Origin: Diphasiastrum complanatum
Taxonomy: Eukaryota; Streptophyta; Lycopodiopsida; Lycopodiales; Lycopodiaceae
Direction: 5' to 3'
Length of the DNA: 64,000 nt
NCBI GenBank assembly: GCA_029204225.1
Contig: CM055095.1
Location: forward strand, 16,384,442-16,448,441
Shown here: piece after piece, positions 54,062 to 64,000 of the stretch
Layout: each line of letters begins with the position of its first letter
Numbering within the stretch: the stretch's first letter is position 1
Position numbers and translations under genes: made by a program
Notes under the pieces: generated by a model
Database searches by the model: none
What the model was told of the DNA's origin: nothing
What the model saw: the letters and a program-made list of their open reading frames with translations, nothing else

Positions 54062-56112
54062 GCGAGATGAGAACACCAATAGGTTTTGCTCATTCACTAC
54101 GAACATCATTCACAGCTGAAGGAGACCTCCATGGTCTAAAATCTCATAATTGGTTGAAGATGGTCGAGTACATATTTCCAATGTGCATTCGTGGCTATCT
54201 AACTGATCAACTTCGTGATGCCATTTACAAATTAGCATCCATTGTCATGTACTTAAATTTTTTTTGTTCACATCGATATTTTATGAAATTTTGTGTTTTT
54301 TTTTTCTGATACAAGTTTGATAAAATCATATGAACATACTAAAATCTAGTTATACTACAAACATGATTTAGATGGATGTGTGATAAGGAGATTCATGAGA
54401 TAGACGTGTAAACAAAACAAGAAGATATGGTGGAGGCTATATGTATGCTTGAGAGGGATTTTCCAACTTCTATCCTAGACATACAGGTGCATCTGCTTGT
54501 GCACTTGGTCCAAGAAGTTGGTATTGTCGATCCTGTGCACTCAAGATATAATACACATGATTTTGATTTTAGTGGTTTCAATAAATGTATTGTGATTCTT
54601 ATAAATTAATAATAGAATGCTCTCATTAATGTGTTAAAATTTTCTGTAGGTGAATGTTTTTCTTGGAGAGATTCATAAAAGTGTTGAAAGATTTTGTGCG
54701 TCAGAAGGCAAGGCCAGAGGGAAGCATGTCAGAGGGATGGTTAGTGCAAGAATCTCTATTTTATGTTACCAAAGTTTTGTTTCAAATAGATCCATCTGCT
54801 CCACGACTATGACATGATGAGGAAAGCAATGAGGTGAAAGATGAAAAATCTCAAGGTATGGGTAGTTTAAAAAAATGACAACTATTTTGAGAGAAAATAT
54901 TTCAACCTTCATGCTATATAATTCAGGAATAATGGATAAGTGATTGGAATTATATGAAGAAGAAAAAATAAAGATATTGGCTAGAATTCGACACCGACGC
55001 AATAGGCGTAGAGGTCAAGATGCACCTTCACATGATTTTGAGCCATTGCCCAACCAATGCACCATAGACTAGATGGTTGATACACTCCAACAAGCAAGAT
55101 CAAAGGGACAATTCATATCAGACACATAATGGAAATTTGCAACAGGATGTGATTGGAAGGTTTGTCTATAACTCTATTTTTTTTAAGTGAACAATTTTAA
55201 TTTGTACGATGATTGATTATTGTTTTAATTATAATCAACATGTGATAGTATCAAAAGTATAGTGCAATGTGAGCATATGGTCGTCATCATCGCATTGAAT
55301 CAATTGATATGAAACGACAAACTTATGACTGTGGTGTGATGACATCCTTCCATCAAGAAAGTCGGAGTAGTGCTCGAGATCAAAGTCCAATTTCTGGAGA
55401 GCTTGAGTATGTAAGAACCATACAAGCCATATATGAGGTGTGTTTTGGTGAAACGGGTAAATGTTTGTTGTTTGACGTGAAGTGGTTTAAAATCAACTAT
55501 AGAGGATCAAATGCAATTGTAAAAATAGATTGTAGTGGATTTTTAACTATCGATTCAACCAAGACATTAAGCATGGACTTTTCAGACACATTGGTGTTGC
55601 CTCGTCATTGTGAACAGATGTGCATGAATTTCACATTTTTTTCTTTTTTGTCAACGGTGATCAATGTTATATTAATCATCTACACTATTTTTTCATTACA
55701 TCTATTTATTGTGAATTAAAATATGATCATAACAAATATCTATTCCTAACATTGCTAAATGTGCAGATATTTTTTCAACCAAATTAACTAAACAAAAATT
55801 GGTGGTATGTTGTTCAAATTAAGCCACGCTCGACATGTATTCGAAAATGCATATGTTGAGAATGAAATGGAAGATCTAAATTTGGACAACACAAGTATAT
55901 ATGGTGAAGATGTACATATATCTTCAAGTTTTATAAATCTTGAAAACTCGAGAATTGATTCTCATGATTCTGACGACTCAGATGATGAAGAGGACAACAA
56001 TGATCCTTTGCATGAGGACAATATTGAGAGAGGTTTTGATTTCGATAGTGATGATGAAAATCATCTTAGCGGAGATGAGTTGCAAGATGTATTGGCTTGT
56101 GATGACAAATAA
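54062..56112 (+). pseudogene. CACTA transposase 3' half: DUF4218, DUF4216 and acidic tail
   Basis: 54067-54260 has GFAHSLRTSFTAEGD and LKSHNWLKMVEYIFPMCIRGY, nearly identical to the minus-strand relative at 21540-21690. After a probable intron: MVEAICMLERDFPTSILDIQ, VHLLVHLVQEVG (54427), then ERFIKVLKDFVRQKARPEGS, MSEGWLVQESLFYVTKVL (54660-54770), completing DUF4218. 55300-55620: DMKRQTYDCGVMTSFHQES, SPISGELEYVRTIQAIYEV, KCLLFDVKWFKI, LPRHCEQ, a DUF4216 domain. After an intron with a TGCAG acceptor (about 55768): WWYVVQIK and an Asp/Glu-rich tail (DSDDSDDEEDNN...DELQDVL) ending at 56112. The TNP2 core is absent. A few stops are present. Confidence 0.85.
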
Positions 56113-56949
56113 AGTTTGTAAATGTCACAAATAATTTTGTCATAAAATGATACATTGTGGTCAATATGTATTATTTTCAAATTAAAATTATTACATTTTT
56201 CTACGATGTTGCATTTCTAAAGTTTTATTTCAAACACATCTCGCAATCACTTAGAATTGAAAAAACTTATCAATATTAATAGATGTGTGAACTGATTAAG
56301 AGAACACTTAGAAAATGTAAAACGTTGATTATTTATATATTATAATTAAAAAGCATCTTCTTTGAAATAATAATACACTTTGCCACAATGTTCGACTATT
56401 CATTCATCTTTGCAAAACACAAACGTGTCTAACATTGCAATTTTTTTTATCAAAAGATTAGCTTAACAAGCTACCACATGGCTCTCAATTGCAAGGTACT
56501 TAGCATCCTTTCAAGTGCAAATTTAGCCCACACATATGTTTTTTTTATTGAGATTAATGTCAAATTTTGATTATGGAATTTTCTCAATATAGAAACACAT
56601 CATAATGTCCATAACTGCATAAGATAGCATGTTATATTCAACCGATAATAACTTCAATTTGTCAGAGCATAATAATTTGACATAATGATCATTTGAATTT
56701 TAGTTCACATTTTATTATAAGTATGCACTTATTTAAAATCTCAAAAAAAATCTTATTTGCTTTTAAATTAATCATAAAGTTGTTGTTTATCAACATATTA
56801 TTCATAATAGTTTAAAAAAAAAATTACAACAAACTAATTTTGCCACGTGTGGCAAATTTCCAAAGCAAAAACTCTTTAAGTATTGTGTTTTAATATTGCC
56901 ACGTGTGGCAGTAAAAAAAGTCATTTTCTTGGAATTTTCTCTAGAGATC
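56113..56949. other. AT-rich spacer with two G-box palindromes
   Basis: No gene. TTGCCACGTGTGGCAAATTTCCAA lies near 56838 and ATTGCCACGTGTGGCAGT near 56893, related to motifs at 1-400. Confidence 0.5.
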
Positions 56950-58470
56950 CCATATCTGAGATACGTTGCTCCAGTTCTTTTTTCTCATCGAACATAGACT
57001 AGATCGCTTGTGCAAGGCTTGAGACCAAACCGAGAGCATCACCAGAATCTATTGTTGTGGAGGTGGTAGCAACAGAAGGACCTGGTGGTATTGTCATGGT
57101 TGGCGTGGAGCAGGTGCCTGTAACTCTTCTTCTTCAAAGCCCTCAGGCACTGTGGCGTTGAACTATTTTGGTGATTTGACAGCTTGCCAGACCCAAATTG
57201 TGGCTGGTGCGGCTTCAACTTGAGGTTTCTGGATAATCTGAAAAGAGTCATTAAAACTAGTAGGAGTATCATGGAACTATTTGAATCCTTTTCTAGGGGA
57301 TTGGAGTTCAAAGGGCGCAGGGCTCTGGGGCATTACAAAAATTTCTGAGCTCCAAAGGGGTCGAAATCATCGAACGTGTCCATGAAATATTGGGTGTTTG
57401 GGAAAATAGCTTTTGTTTGTGGAGGTGAGACGACCTGGGTAGCTGTGATGGGAATGGTAGCCCCAATGGTCATAGACTATCCGTGAGAGGAAGCAGAGGC
57501 GAGGGAAGCATCAGAGGCGGGGGGAATAGGTAGTTCAATGTGAATAGCGGTAGTGGGTGGAGGCACAACTGAAGATGTTTGCCTAGTACGACGTCGTGAC
57601 GCGAAAGGTGAGTCAGGAATGATGATCTCGGTGTGTGGACGACCTCGACTATGTGAGCTGGATGTCTGTTGAGATGACTCGGCCGGTGCTTCTTCATAGA
57701 TAGAAAGCACGGAATCCATACAAAATCGATGGATTTTATTTTCAAGGTGGGAGGCTGCTAGGAGTGACAATTAAGGGCCAACAACAAATTGCTGCTTGGT
57801 ATTGCTCTTGATGGCTCGTTTGAGCTCTCAAAAAACAGTCTTGAAGTAGTGATATGGTTCCAGAGGGGCCTTGGCTATCTTGGCATGAGACTCAACTATC
57901 CTATGCAAAATCTAGAAAGTAATTCGATCTTTCCTGAGGTAGCCAACCATCAAGAAACTGTTAAGGAGCTGAGCAGTGCGTGAATGGTAGGATTAGTAAT
58001 GGCTTCTAGAAGGTAGCCGTCATTAGTCCAGTGCAAATCATTCGTAATGTCAATATAAGACTTAATAGCTTGTTTGGCTTTCTTATAGTTTGGTGAGGCT
58101 TGGGTACCAGATGCTATCCTTATGGCAGCAAGGGCGGCCTCAGTCACACACACCTTCTATGTGGCTCCCTGAAAAGTAATGAAAAACTTGGATTTCTCCT
58201 CCTTCCAAGTACTGAAGGCAAGAGTGATAAGATCCATGTTTATTCTCCCTGAGAAGGCTCTCTCATGAATACCCATTGCAATAAGCAAAGGCTCTGCAAG
58301 GGTCATCCACTGAGTGACCATGCTTGTGCTAGGAAGGATCATGATATCCGTTGTAGATGGGATATCACGATGGATAGTGTAATATGGCGACTGAGACATA
58401 TCTGTGGAAGACATGATGGAAAAGGACAGAAACTGAAAGTAATAGGTGCGAGTGTATATCAAAAAATAGT
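56950..58470 (-). pseudogene. Long degenerate reading frame, unknown protein
   Basis: On the minus strand a coding-like series starts at an ATG near 58414 (MSSTDMSQSPYYTIHRDIPS) and continues VTQWMTLAEPLLIAMGIHER, NMDLITLAFSTWKEEKSKFF, KVCVTEAALAAIRIASGTQA, YKKAKQAIKSYIDITNDLHW, GYLLEAITNPTIHALLSSL, KIHRFCMDSVLSIYEEAPAE, then a Ser/Pro-rich part (RGRPHTEIIIPDSPFASRRR), NTQYFMDTFDDFDPFGAQKF and a basic C-terminus near 57040. Roughly 450-480 codons, with a few stops and a frameshift near 57770. The helical first half and disordered second half are not any gag, pol or transposase domain I know. It lies downstream of, and on the same strand as, the gypsy pol at 59-62 kb, so it may be an accessory ORF of that element. 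Confidence 0.45.
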
Positions 58471-58629
58471 ACAAAAAATTTTGAAGGCTTTGGTCACTGG
58501 AAATATTGGCAAGAGCTTTGCTAGCACAAGTGAGAAATGACTTGAATTCAACCAACTTAATACTAGTTTGGTTTATCAGTTCTGAACAAAAATTTGCAGG
58601 CTTGTTCAATACTGTGAAAATAGACTACA

Positions 58630-58985
58630 AAAATCTTGGCGAAGGTTTTTGAGGTCCTTAAGCCATCTGGCGAACATTTTCCAGTTCTAATGAAGGATGA
58701 ACCTTCGCCCAAGAGGGTCCTTTGCCCAAGTATTGTCATAAATGCAACTTTTAGGCTCTGAACCTATAGCTGATCTAATTTTGACACTTTAAGACCATCT
58801 AGCATGTCAGCGAAGATTTCTGAGGAGAGTAAGGTGCTCGGCGAAGGTTCCCAAAATGGCATATTGCTGATCATTTGCCTAACTCAAAAACAAGTACTTT
58901 TCTTGGAAAAGAACCTTCGCCCAAGTCAGTATAGATATATCTGAAGTGGATGTACAATCTGAAAGTTCAGCGAAGATTTCCAATA
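58630..58985. repeat. Cluster of GCGAAGGTT / AACCTTCGCC motifs
   Basis: Eight related 8-12 bp motifs occur in both orientations: near 58638, 58671, 58700, 58722 (partial), 58812, 58850, 58915 and 58972. The interval lies between the gypsy pol remnant and the unknown frame. Confidence 0.6.
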
Positions 58986-59158
58986 CTATAGAGGCAACAT
59001 ATGACCAAAACAGTGATTTAATAAGTCATTTTTCTCAAAAATTATCTTTTTGAAAATACTTTCCTTTCTCTTTTTCTATTCTGATGACTTTTCTGACTTT
59101 TTGCTTATCAATCTTTCCTCATTTTTTTTTTACTGTCTTTTCCAAACAAAGTTAACAA

Positions 59159-60366
59159 TTAAGTAGTGAAATCAAAAAATTGAATTAAAAATTCAATCGG
59201 CATGACAACATCTTGACCATAAACCAGTTGAAAGGGTGTTTGATTTGTACTATTTTTGTAAGCGGTTTTGAATGCCCATAATGTTGCATGCAGTTTATGT
59301 ACTATCTGTTGTTGAATAGTTCTTCTTCGGATTTGTAAGTTGTCTGCTTGCAAATTGTATTGGATAGTCCTTCTTATAGTCACCTGGCTGCATCAAAACT
59401 GATCCAATTGCATATTTCGAGGCATCAGTGTGAACATGAAACTCAATCATCCAATCTGGAGAATGCAGTATTGGTGCTGAACTTAATGCTTTTTTAAATT
59501 TTTTAAAGGCTTCTAACACCTCTACTATCCAAATAGGAACAATAGTCAGTTTGTATACAGGTCTTGCTAAATCTGCAAAGAAGATAATAAAAATTCGATA
59601 GTAGTTCGCATGAATCATAAACACAAAAACTCCACAAATTGTTTGTTGGCGGTGGCAATTCCACAATAGCCTTGATTTTAGAATAATTTGTGGCAATGCC
59701 ATGTCTCGATATCACATGCCCAAGCACAACTCCATGAAAAACCCATATTTGGCATTTTTCTGGCTTCAGGAAAATTTGATACTTGCGACATCTTTTAAAT
59801 ACTTTCTTCAATCAATCCAGGTGGTCTATATCTATACTATGGACTCCCATGTCATCCAAGTAAATTTCAAGGAATTTCTGTAGATAATCTTTAAAAGCAA
59901 ATTGCATTACTCTTGGGAACGAACTTGGTGCATTACAGAGTCCAAACGACATTACTTTGTAAGCATAGGTGTCCCATTCTGTTGCAAAAGCTGTTTTGTT
60001 ACGATCTGCAGGTGCAATCTTGACCTGGTTGTAACCACTAAATCCATCCAAAAAACTATAAGCTTCCGCTCCAGCAAGGCGGTCCAAAATGTTTTCAGTA
60101 AAATGTAACGGAAAGTGATCCTTTCGCGTCACTTTGTTCAAGGCCTTGAGATTCACACAAATTCTCAATTTTCCATTCTTCTTAGAAACAATGAAAATTG
60201 GTGAAACCCATTCGATATGCTCGATTTCATAAATGAAATCGACATCAAGTAGTCTTTGAAGCTCTTTCATTATCAGATCCACAACATTAGAATTATAGCG
60301 ATAGAATTTTGTAACCTTTGGAACTGCATCAGGTATTAAAGGTATGGTGTGTTCAATAATTGACAT
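59159..60366 (-). pseudogene. Ty3/gypsy RT, RNase H and integrase tail (minus strand)
   Basis: 60366-59812: EHTIPLIPDAVPKVTKFYRY, LLDVDFIYEIEHIEWVSPIF, SKKNGKLRICVNLKALNKVT, AEAYSFLDGFSGYNQVKI, MSFGLCNAPSSF and the active site YLDDMGVHS. After a frameshift: FKRCRKYQIFLKPEKCQIWV and LGHVISRHGI (59811-59700), then EAFKKFKKALSSAPIL, HVHTDASKYAIGSVLMQPGD and PIQFASRQLTNPKKNYSTT (to about 59330). The sequence then jumps to ATLWAFKTAYKNSTNQTPF, QLVYGQDVVMPIEFL, the far C-terminal part of integrase, so the rest of RNase H and the integrase catalytic core are deleted. Confidence 0.88.
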
Positions 60367-60561
60367 CGGAATACCCTTCAGATCTTGATAAGGCTTTGCA
60401 AAGCAATCTTGATACTTAATAAGTAACGTTCGAAGTGCTTGATACTATTCAGGATTAAGTTGTGATCCAACTTGTAGAATCTTTTCTAGTTCTCCTGGTT
60501 TAGCAAGATTCATAGCCCCTGTCCTAGTTGGTCCATCATAAACATCTTTGAATTCTGGCAC

Positions 60562-62037
60562 CTATTCTTCAGGTTCACGATGTGCTTTGGGTAACATGAT
60601 AACCACATCATCCAGTGTATAACTTTTAAAATGTTCGGGCATATCATGTTGGACTACATCTACTTGTTCTTTGTCAAAAGTACTTGTCTTGGATCGTCGC
60701 TTAGCCTTCTTAGCAAGAATTGATTGTAAAGGTGATGACTTCTGAGAAGATAAACTCTTCTTCGAAGGTGAAGACTTCCTAGATGATGATGTCTTGCTAG
60801 AACTCTGACTTGTAGAATCATCCTTGACTTTTCCTTTGCTTTTATTCAGTAAGGGTGGCACATTCTTTGAATCAATCTTTTGAGGAGGATCTTCCCATTT
60901 CAGGACCGTATTATAATGTTGCTTGGCTTGTTTCTTCGTCGTTGACCCGGTGATCATGTCTTCCTCCAATATAACTACTTTTGCCGGTTTTATTGTTGAT
61001 TTATCAGGAATATTACGTACTCCAAATCTGGTCGGATCCATATGATTTAGAATCCGCTCATCAATAAGTTCTGCATTGTCATCATAAGTCAAGGCATGCC
61101 TCACAGGAATGAGTTTATCTTCAATCAGATCTGGTATAGGTTCCATTGATATCCAAGCTACATTCAACACATTCAATGGAAAAGTGATCGGTGTATCCAA
61201 GGTTCGATCCAATAATGAAATCTTGTTCAAATCTGACTGATTATCTTGTTGACACATATATCCTGCCGTACAGTCAATCGTTGCAAGAGCTTCATTCCAA
61301 TTGACAGTATCGGTTTGAGAATCATAATGAGCTTCCAAATTTTTCTCTGGTCGGTCACAAGTATGATCCGTTGTTGATGAATCATCATCCTCTTTTTGAA
61401 CCACTGGTTTGATAGTCCAAGTTGCAAGATCAACCTTGACTACACGTTCACTTTTTTCAAAAGTGATTTTTCTCGTACCCCAATTATGAATTACTTGTGC
61501 AACTCGTAACCATGGGTGTCCCAATAGGACGCTTCTGATAAGTCCATTACTACGAAAGTAATGACGAATTGCACTCCGACAATTCTGACAGGTATATCTT
61601 CAATCATTCCTCGCAGACAAACTGTCGTTTGATTAGCTAGCTTAATGGCAAGTCGCATGCTTTATCTTTGTAAGGCCCCATTTTGCACATAGCTTTGTAG
61701 AAATCAGGTTAACTCCTGAACTGCCATCTATCATAGCTGTTTCATTAGGAAATTGTCTATGCTGTATCGGCAAGGTGATATTTTTTTGGTCACTTTCACA
61801 AGCTGCTCAAACATGGAGTACTTCATTAGATTCTTCAAATCTAGCACAAAAAAGTGGCTCCTGATGAACTGCTGGTTCAGCTTGAGTTAATTTTGCGCTA
61901 ATACTTCTTGGCACCAACTTCAGGAACTCTCCCAATGAATTATTGATCTTACTAGACAAAGTATTCATGAGCAGTTCTATTTTTGGTGCTTCCGGTTCAG
62001 TCATCTTGAATGTGAAAGTACTATACTTTAGGACCAT
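60562..62037 (-). pseudogene. Ty3/gypsy protease region and gag-pol linker (minus strand)
   Basis: Read downward: 62037-61807 (FKMTEPEAPKIELLMNTLSS, gag-pol linker); ETAMIDGSSGVNLISTKLCA (about 61745-61690), a retropepsin site IDGSSGVNLI; then, after frame breaks, LGHPWLRVAQVIHNWGTRKI and a 320-codon uninterrupted frame (61524-60562) with an acidic region and a Lys/Ser-rich segment (SSSRKSSPSKKSLSSQKSSP) before the RT. This precedes the RT at 60366 on the same strand. Gag is not seen upstream. Confidence 0.8.
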
Positions 62038-62040
62038 AAA

Positions 62041-62744
62041 TGGATCTACAAAAGATCCACAAGAGTGATTGGATGCTTGCTTAACAATCTATCAAAAAAC
62101 TAGACACAAAAAAGTTGATCTAGATTGGCAATTTGACAAACAACAAGCATTAACAATCAAAAGCATTGATAAACATTGAAATCCGAGCCCACACGTGTGT
62201 ACTACAGGCTGTAGTACGGCCTTCAACCTGAGAAACAAGTAGAAATGGATTTGGTTTCATTTGGATCACAAAAACTCAATGTACATAGTGAACTAGCTTG
62301 ATATTGCCAATGAGCTCCAAAAATTTTCTATCTTCTCACTATGGAGAGAGGGAATACATAGCAAATTCGACTTCCTTCTTGAAGTTAGGTGGATTTCCAG
62401 CATGTAATAAGGAAGTTAACTCACTCTCCTTGACCTAGAATGAAACCCTAGTCTATTTCCTAGAGTTATGCTTGGTAGGTAGCTAGTTGGTCAAATTTTC
62501 ACCTTAAACTTAGGTGTAGGTCCTATAAAGTAGGGATGACCACCAAATAGACATGACCAACTCTCTTGACTTGACCTAACCTACATTAGGATGGGTTTCC
62601 CATGTGGCATCATGGCCTCACATGTGTGGGACCCACTTGTGTACACAATTTACACTATTCTACATGGTTTTTGATCAAGCTAGATTTGCCAATTTTTGGC
62701 AATTCTTCACATTGAAAGGTTCTTCATGGTGATGCAACTGAGCA
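62041..62744. other. No gene recognised
   Basis: AT-rich, with no domain. Phrases such as GAGCCCACACGTGTGTACTAC and ACATGTGTGGGACCCACTTGTG recall G-box-rich LTRs, so a retroelement LTR is possible but unproven. Confidence 0.3.
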
Positions 62745-63242
62745 TTCATATTTGTTCATGCCATAGTAATGCTTTATTGACAAGAACAGAGGTTTTCAAG
62801 ACTTGACTAGAATCAAAATAACAATGTACCAATCTATATAAGTATCCATGCCTCTTGCCGAGTGCAAGGATCTTATTATTCCTATCGATATTTCTACATT
62901 GATTAGACTCAAACTCCACTTTATGACCTAAATTGTAATTCTACTTACTGATAACAGATTTGTAGAGAGTTTAGAAACATACAAGACTTTTGACAGTAGT
63001 TTGAATTGATCATGCTAGAATCTCAATCTTACAGTAACTTCACCTTCGATAGTGTGAGTATTATTCTCACCAAGATAAACATACTTCTTTGTGTTGTAAG
63101 GCGTATAGGATTGGAAAATTTCACAATGATTGGTCATATGTTGAGTAGCTCCGGAATCCAAAAACCACGAATCATCCAAATTCGCGTATTTGTCTTTGAC
63201 CATAAAAGTGCCTTCATCCATTTCGACTTTAGGAAATGCTCA
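62745..63242 (-). pseudogene. Copia protease and GAG-pre-integrase (minus strand)
   Basis: 63221-63015: DSWFLDSGATQHMTNHCEIF, the copia aspartic protease site (DSGA), and YVYLGENNTHTIEGEVTVRL. After stops: HKVEFESNQC, NNKILALGKRHGYLYRL and NKALLWHEQ (to about 62755), the start of the GAG-pre-integrase zinc region. The continuation is missing. Upstream it is split from its zinc knuckle by a foldback element at 63243-63840. Confidence 0.82.
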
Positions 63243-63840
63243 TTAGAGGAACTCTAAATCCAGACCCTTTTTAAAGATACTTATTATATTTTTTCTCAAA
63301 TTTTGTTTACACATGAACCAATCAAAACACTCAAATTTGAATCTACGTAACATAGCTCATTAGAATTGAAAAAAAAAAAAGTTTTCTTAATAATGCTATA
63401 ATTCAGCGTCGGAGGCAGCCCACAAGCATGACATGTTATTCATAGTATAATATGCAATTATTATTAAAAATAGCATAACTTTTCTAACTGTAGCTCCGAT
63501 TGAGATGAAAATTATACCATTGGAAATTTTGACCGGCCATAACTTTTGAATGGTAAGTCAAAAGTAGGTCATGTAGGTAGCTTTGGAAAGCTCTCGTCAA
63601 GCACTTTCCAACAATATAATTTTTGCCTCAATCGAAACTATGGTTAGAAAGTTATACTATTTATCAATTAACTACAAACGGTAATGTACATAGAATGGTT
63701 AAGCATCGAAAATAGTGCGGGCAGAAATGAAAAAGAATTTGGGCAAAAAATGAATTTATTTTGGTAATTTACATTAATAAACTTTGTTAATCTACGTGGC
63801 ATTTTTTAAAGGGTCTTTTTTGGATTCAGAATTCCTCTAA
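63243..63840. mobile_element. Foldback MITE, about 596 bp, inserted at TA
   Basis: The left end is TTAGAGGAACTCTAAATCCAG and the right end is its near-complement (GGATTCAGAATTCCTCTAA), giving imperfect terminal inverted repeats of about 33 bp flanked by TA/TA. Inner arms also pair: ATAACTTTTCTAACTGTAG...GATTGAG near 63475 with CTCAATCGAAACTATGGTTAG near 63630. There is no coding capacity. A TA target duplication fits Tc1/mariner-type (Stowaway-like) MITEs, but the ends do not match the Stowaway consensus that I know. It sits inside copia coding sequence. Confidence 0.8.
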
Positions 63841-64000
63841 TGGTAATTGTATTTGCTTGTTGATCAAGTTGCTTGGCTGCATTCTTTGCTTTGAGAATTT
63901 GACAATCTTGGATCTCATGGTTATTGCATTTGCAATACCTGTAAAACATCTTCTTCTTTGATGAATGTGGATTTGATGATTGTTCTTGACTTTGAGTCTG
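63841..64000 (-). pseudogene. Copia gag zinc knuckle at the window edge
   Basis: The minus strand reads QSSNPHSSKKKMFYRYCKCN and NHEIQDCQILKAKNAAKQL, a degenerate CX2CX4HX4C knuckle in which the first Cys appears to be Tyr. It directly precedes the protease at 63221 once the MITE is ignored. The element continues beyond 64000. Confidence 0.75.

Overview
The window looks like nuclear DNA of a land plant with a large, repeat-rich genome. The signs are Ty1/copia and Ty3/gypsy polyproteins with plant-type domain order and initiator-Met tRNA primer sites, plant-type CACTA (En/Spm) transposase domains, AT-rich spacers, long (GA)n tracts, a plant-type interstitial telomeric stretch, and a gene with a GT-AG intron. 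I cannot fix the lineage; the one intact gene belongs to a family I associate mainly with fungi and non-seed plants, so a non-flowering plant is a weak guess.

Layout. 1-7.9 kb: G-box-rich spacer, a long GA tract, a gag-only Ty3/gypsy remnant with polypurine tract and LTR, then about 3 kb of an unclassified repeat here called R1. 7.9-9.0 kb: the only clearly intact host gene, a two-exon minus-strand gene for a UPF0643-like protein of 162 aa. 10.5-13.5 kb: a decayed plus-strand copia. 13.5-18.4 kb: a CCGAGG-rich element, a minus-strand transposon-type gene remnant whose two-exon 3' module occurs three times in tandem, a 69-bp tandem array, an unidentified gene remnant and a degenerate heptamer array resembling telomere repeats. 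20.5-25.3 kb: R1 and copia fragments, then a minus-strand CACTA transposase with a SET-domain reading frame just upstream on the same strand. 25.5-34.6 kb: duplicated segments with primer-binding-site-like motifs, then a minus-strand copia whose central RT region is replaced by about 3.2 kb carrying intron-containing gene remnants. 35-39.3 kb: a zinc-knuckle remnant, an 87-bp tRNA-like retroposon with a 16-bp target duplication, a CCGAGG-rich element and a long TG/GA tract. 39.3-41.9 kb: a plus-strand copia pol with an internal deletion and an internal tandem duplication. 42-44.9 kb: R1 in inverted orientation. 44.9-46.6 kb: copia gag with primer site and LTR. 47.5-52 kb: zinc knuckles, R1, a GA tract and a copia pol joined to a gypsy pol. 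53-56.1 kb: a G-box-rich promoter-like array with a TATA box, then a plus-strand CACTA 3' half. 57-62 kb: an unidentified reading frame downstream of a minus-strand gypsy pol. 62.7-64 kb: a copia gag-pol split by a foldback MITE.

Apart from the UPF0643-like gene, almost nothing appears functional. The coding sequence is a nested archive of mobile elements broken by stops, frameshifts, deletions and later insertions, with a few captured or stranded host-gene pieces. No CRISPR array, rRNA or canonical tRNA gene was found.
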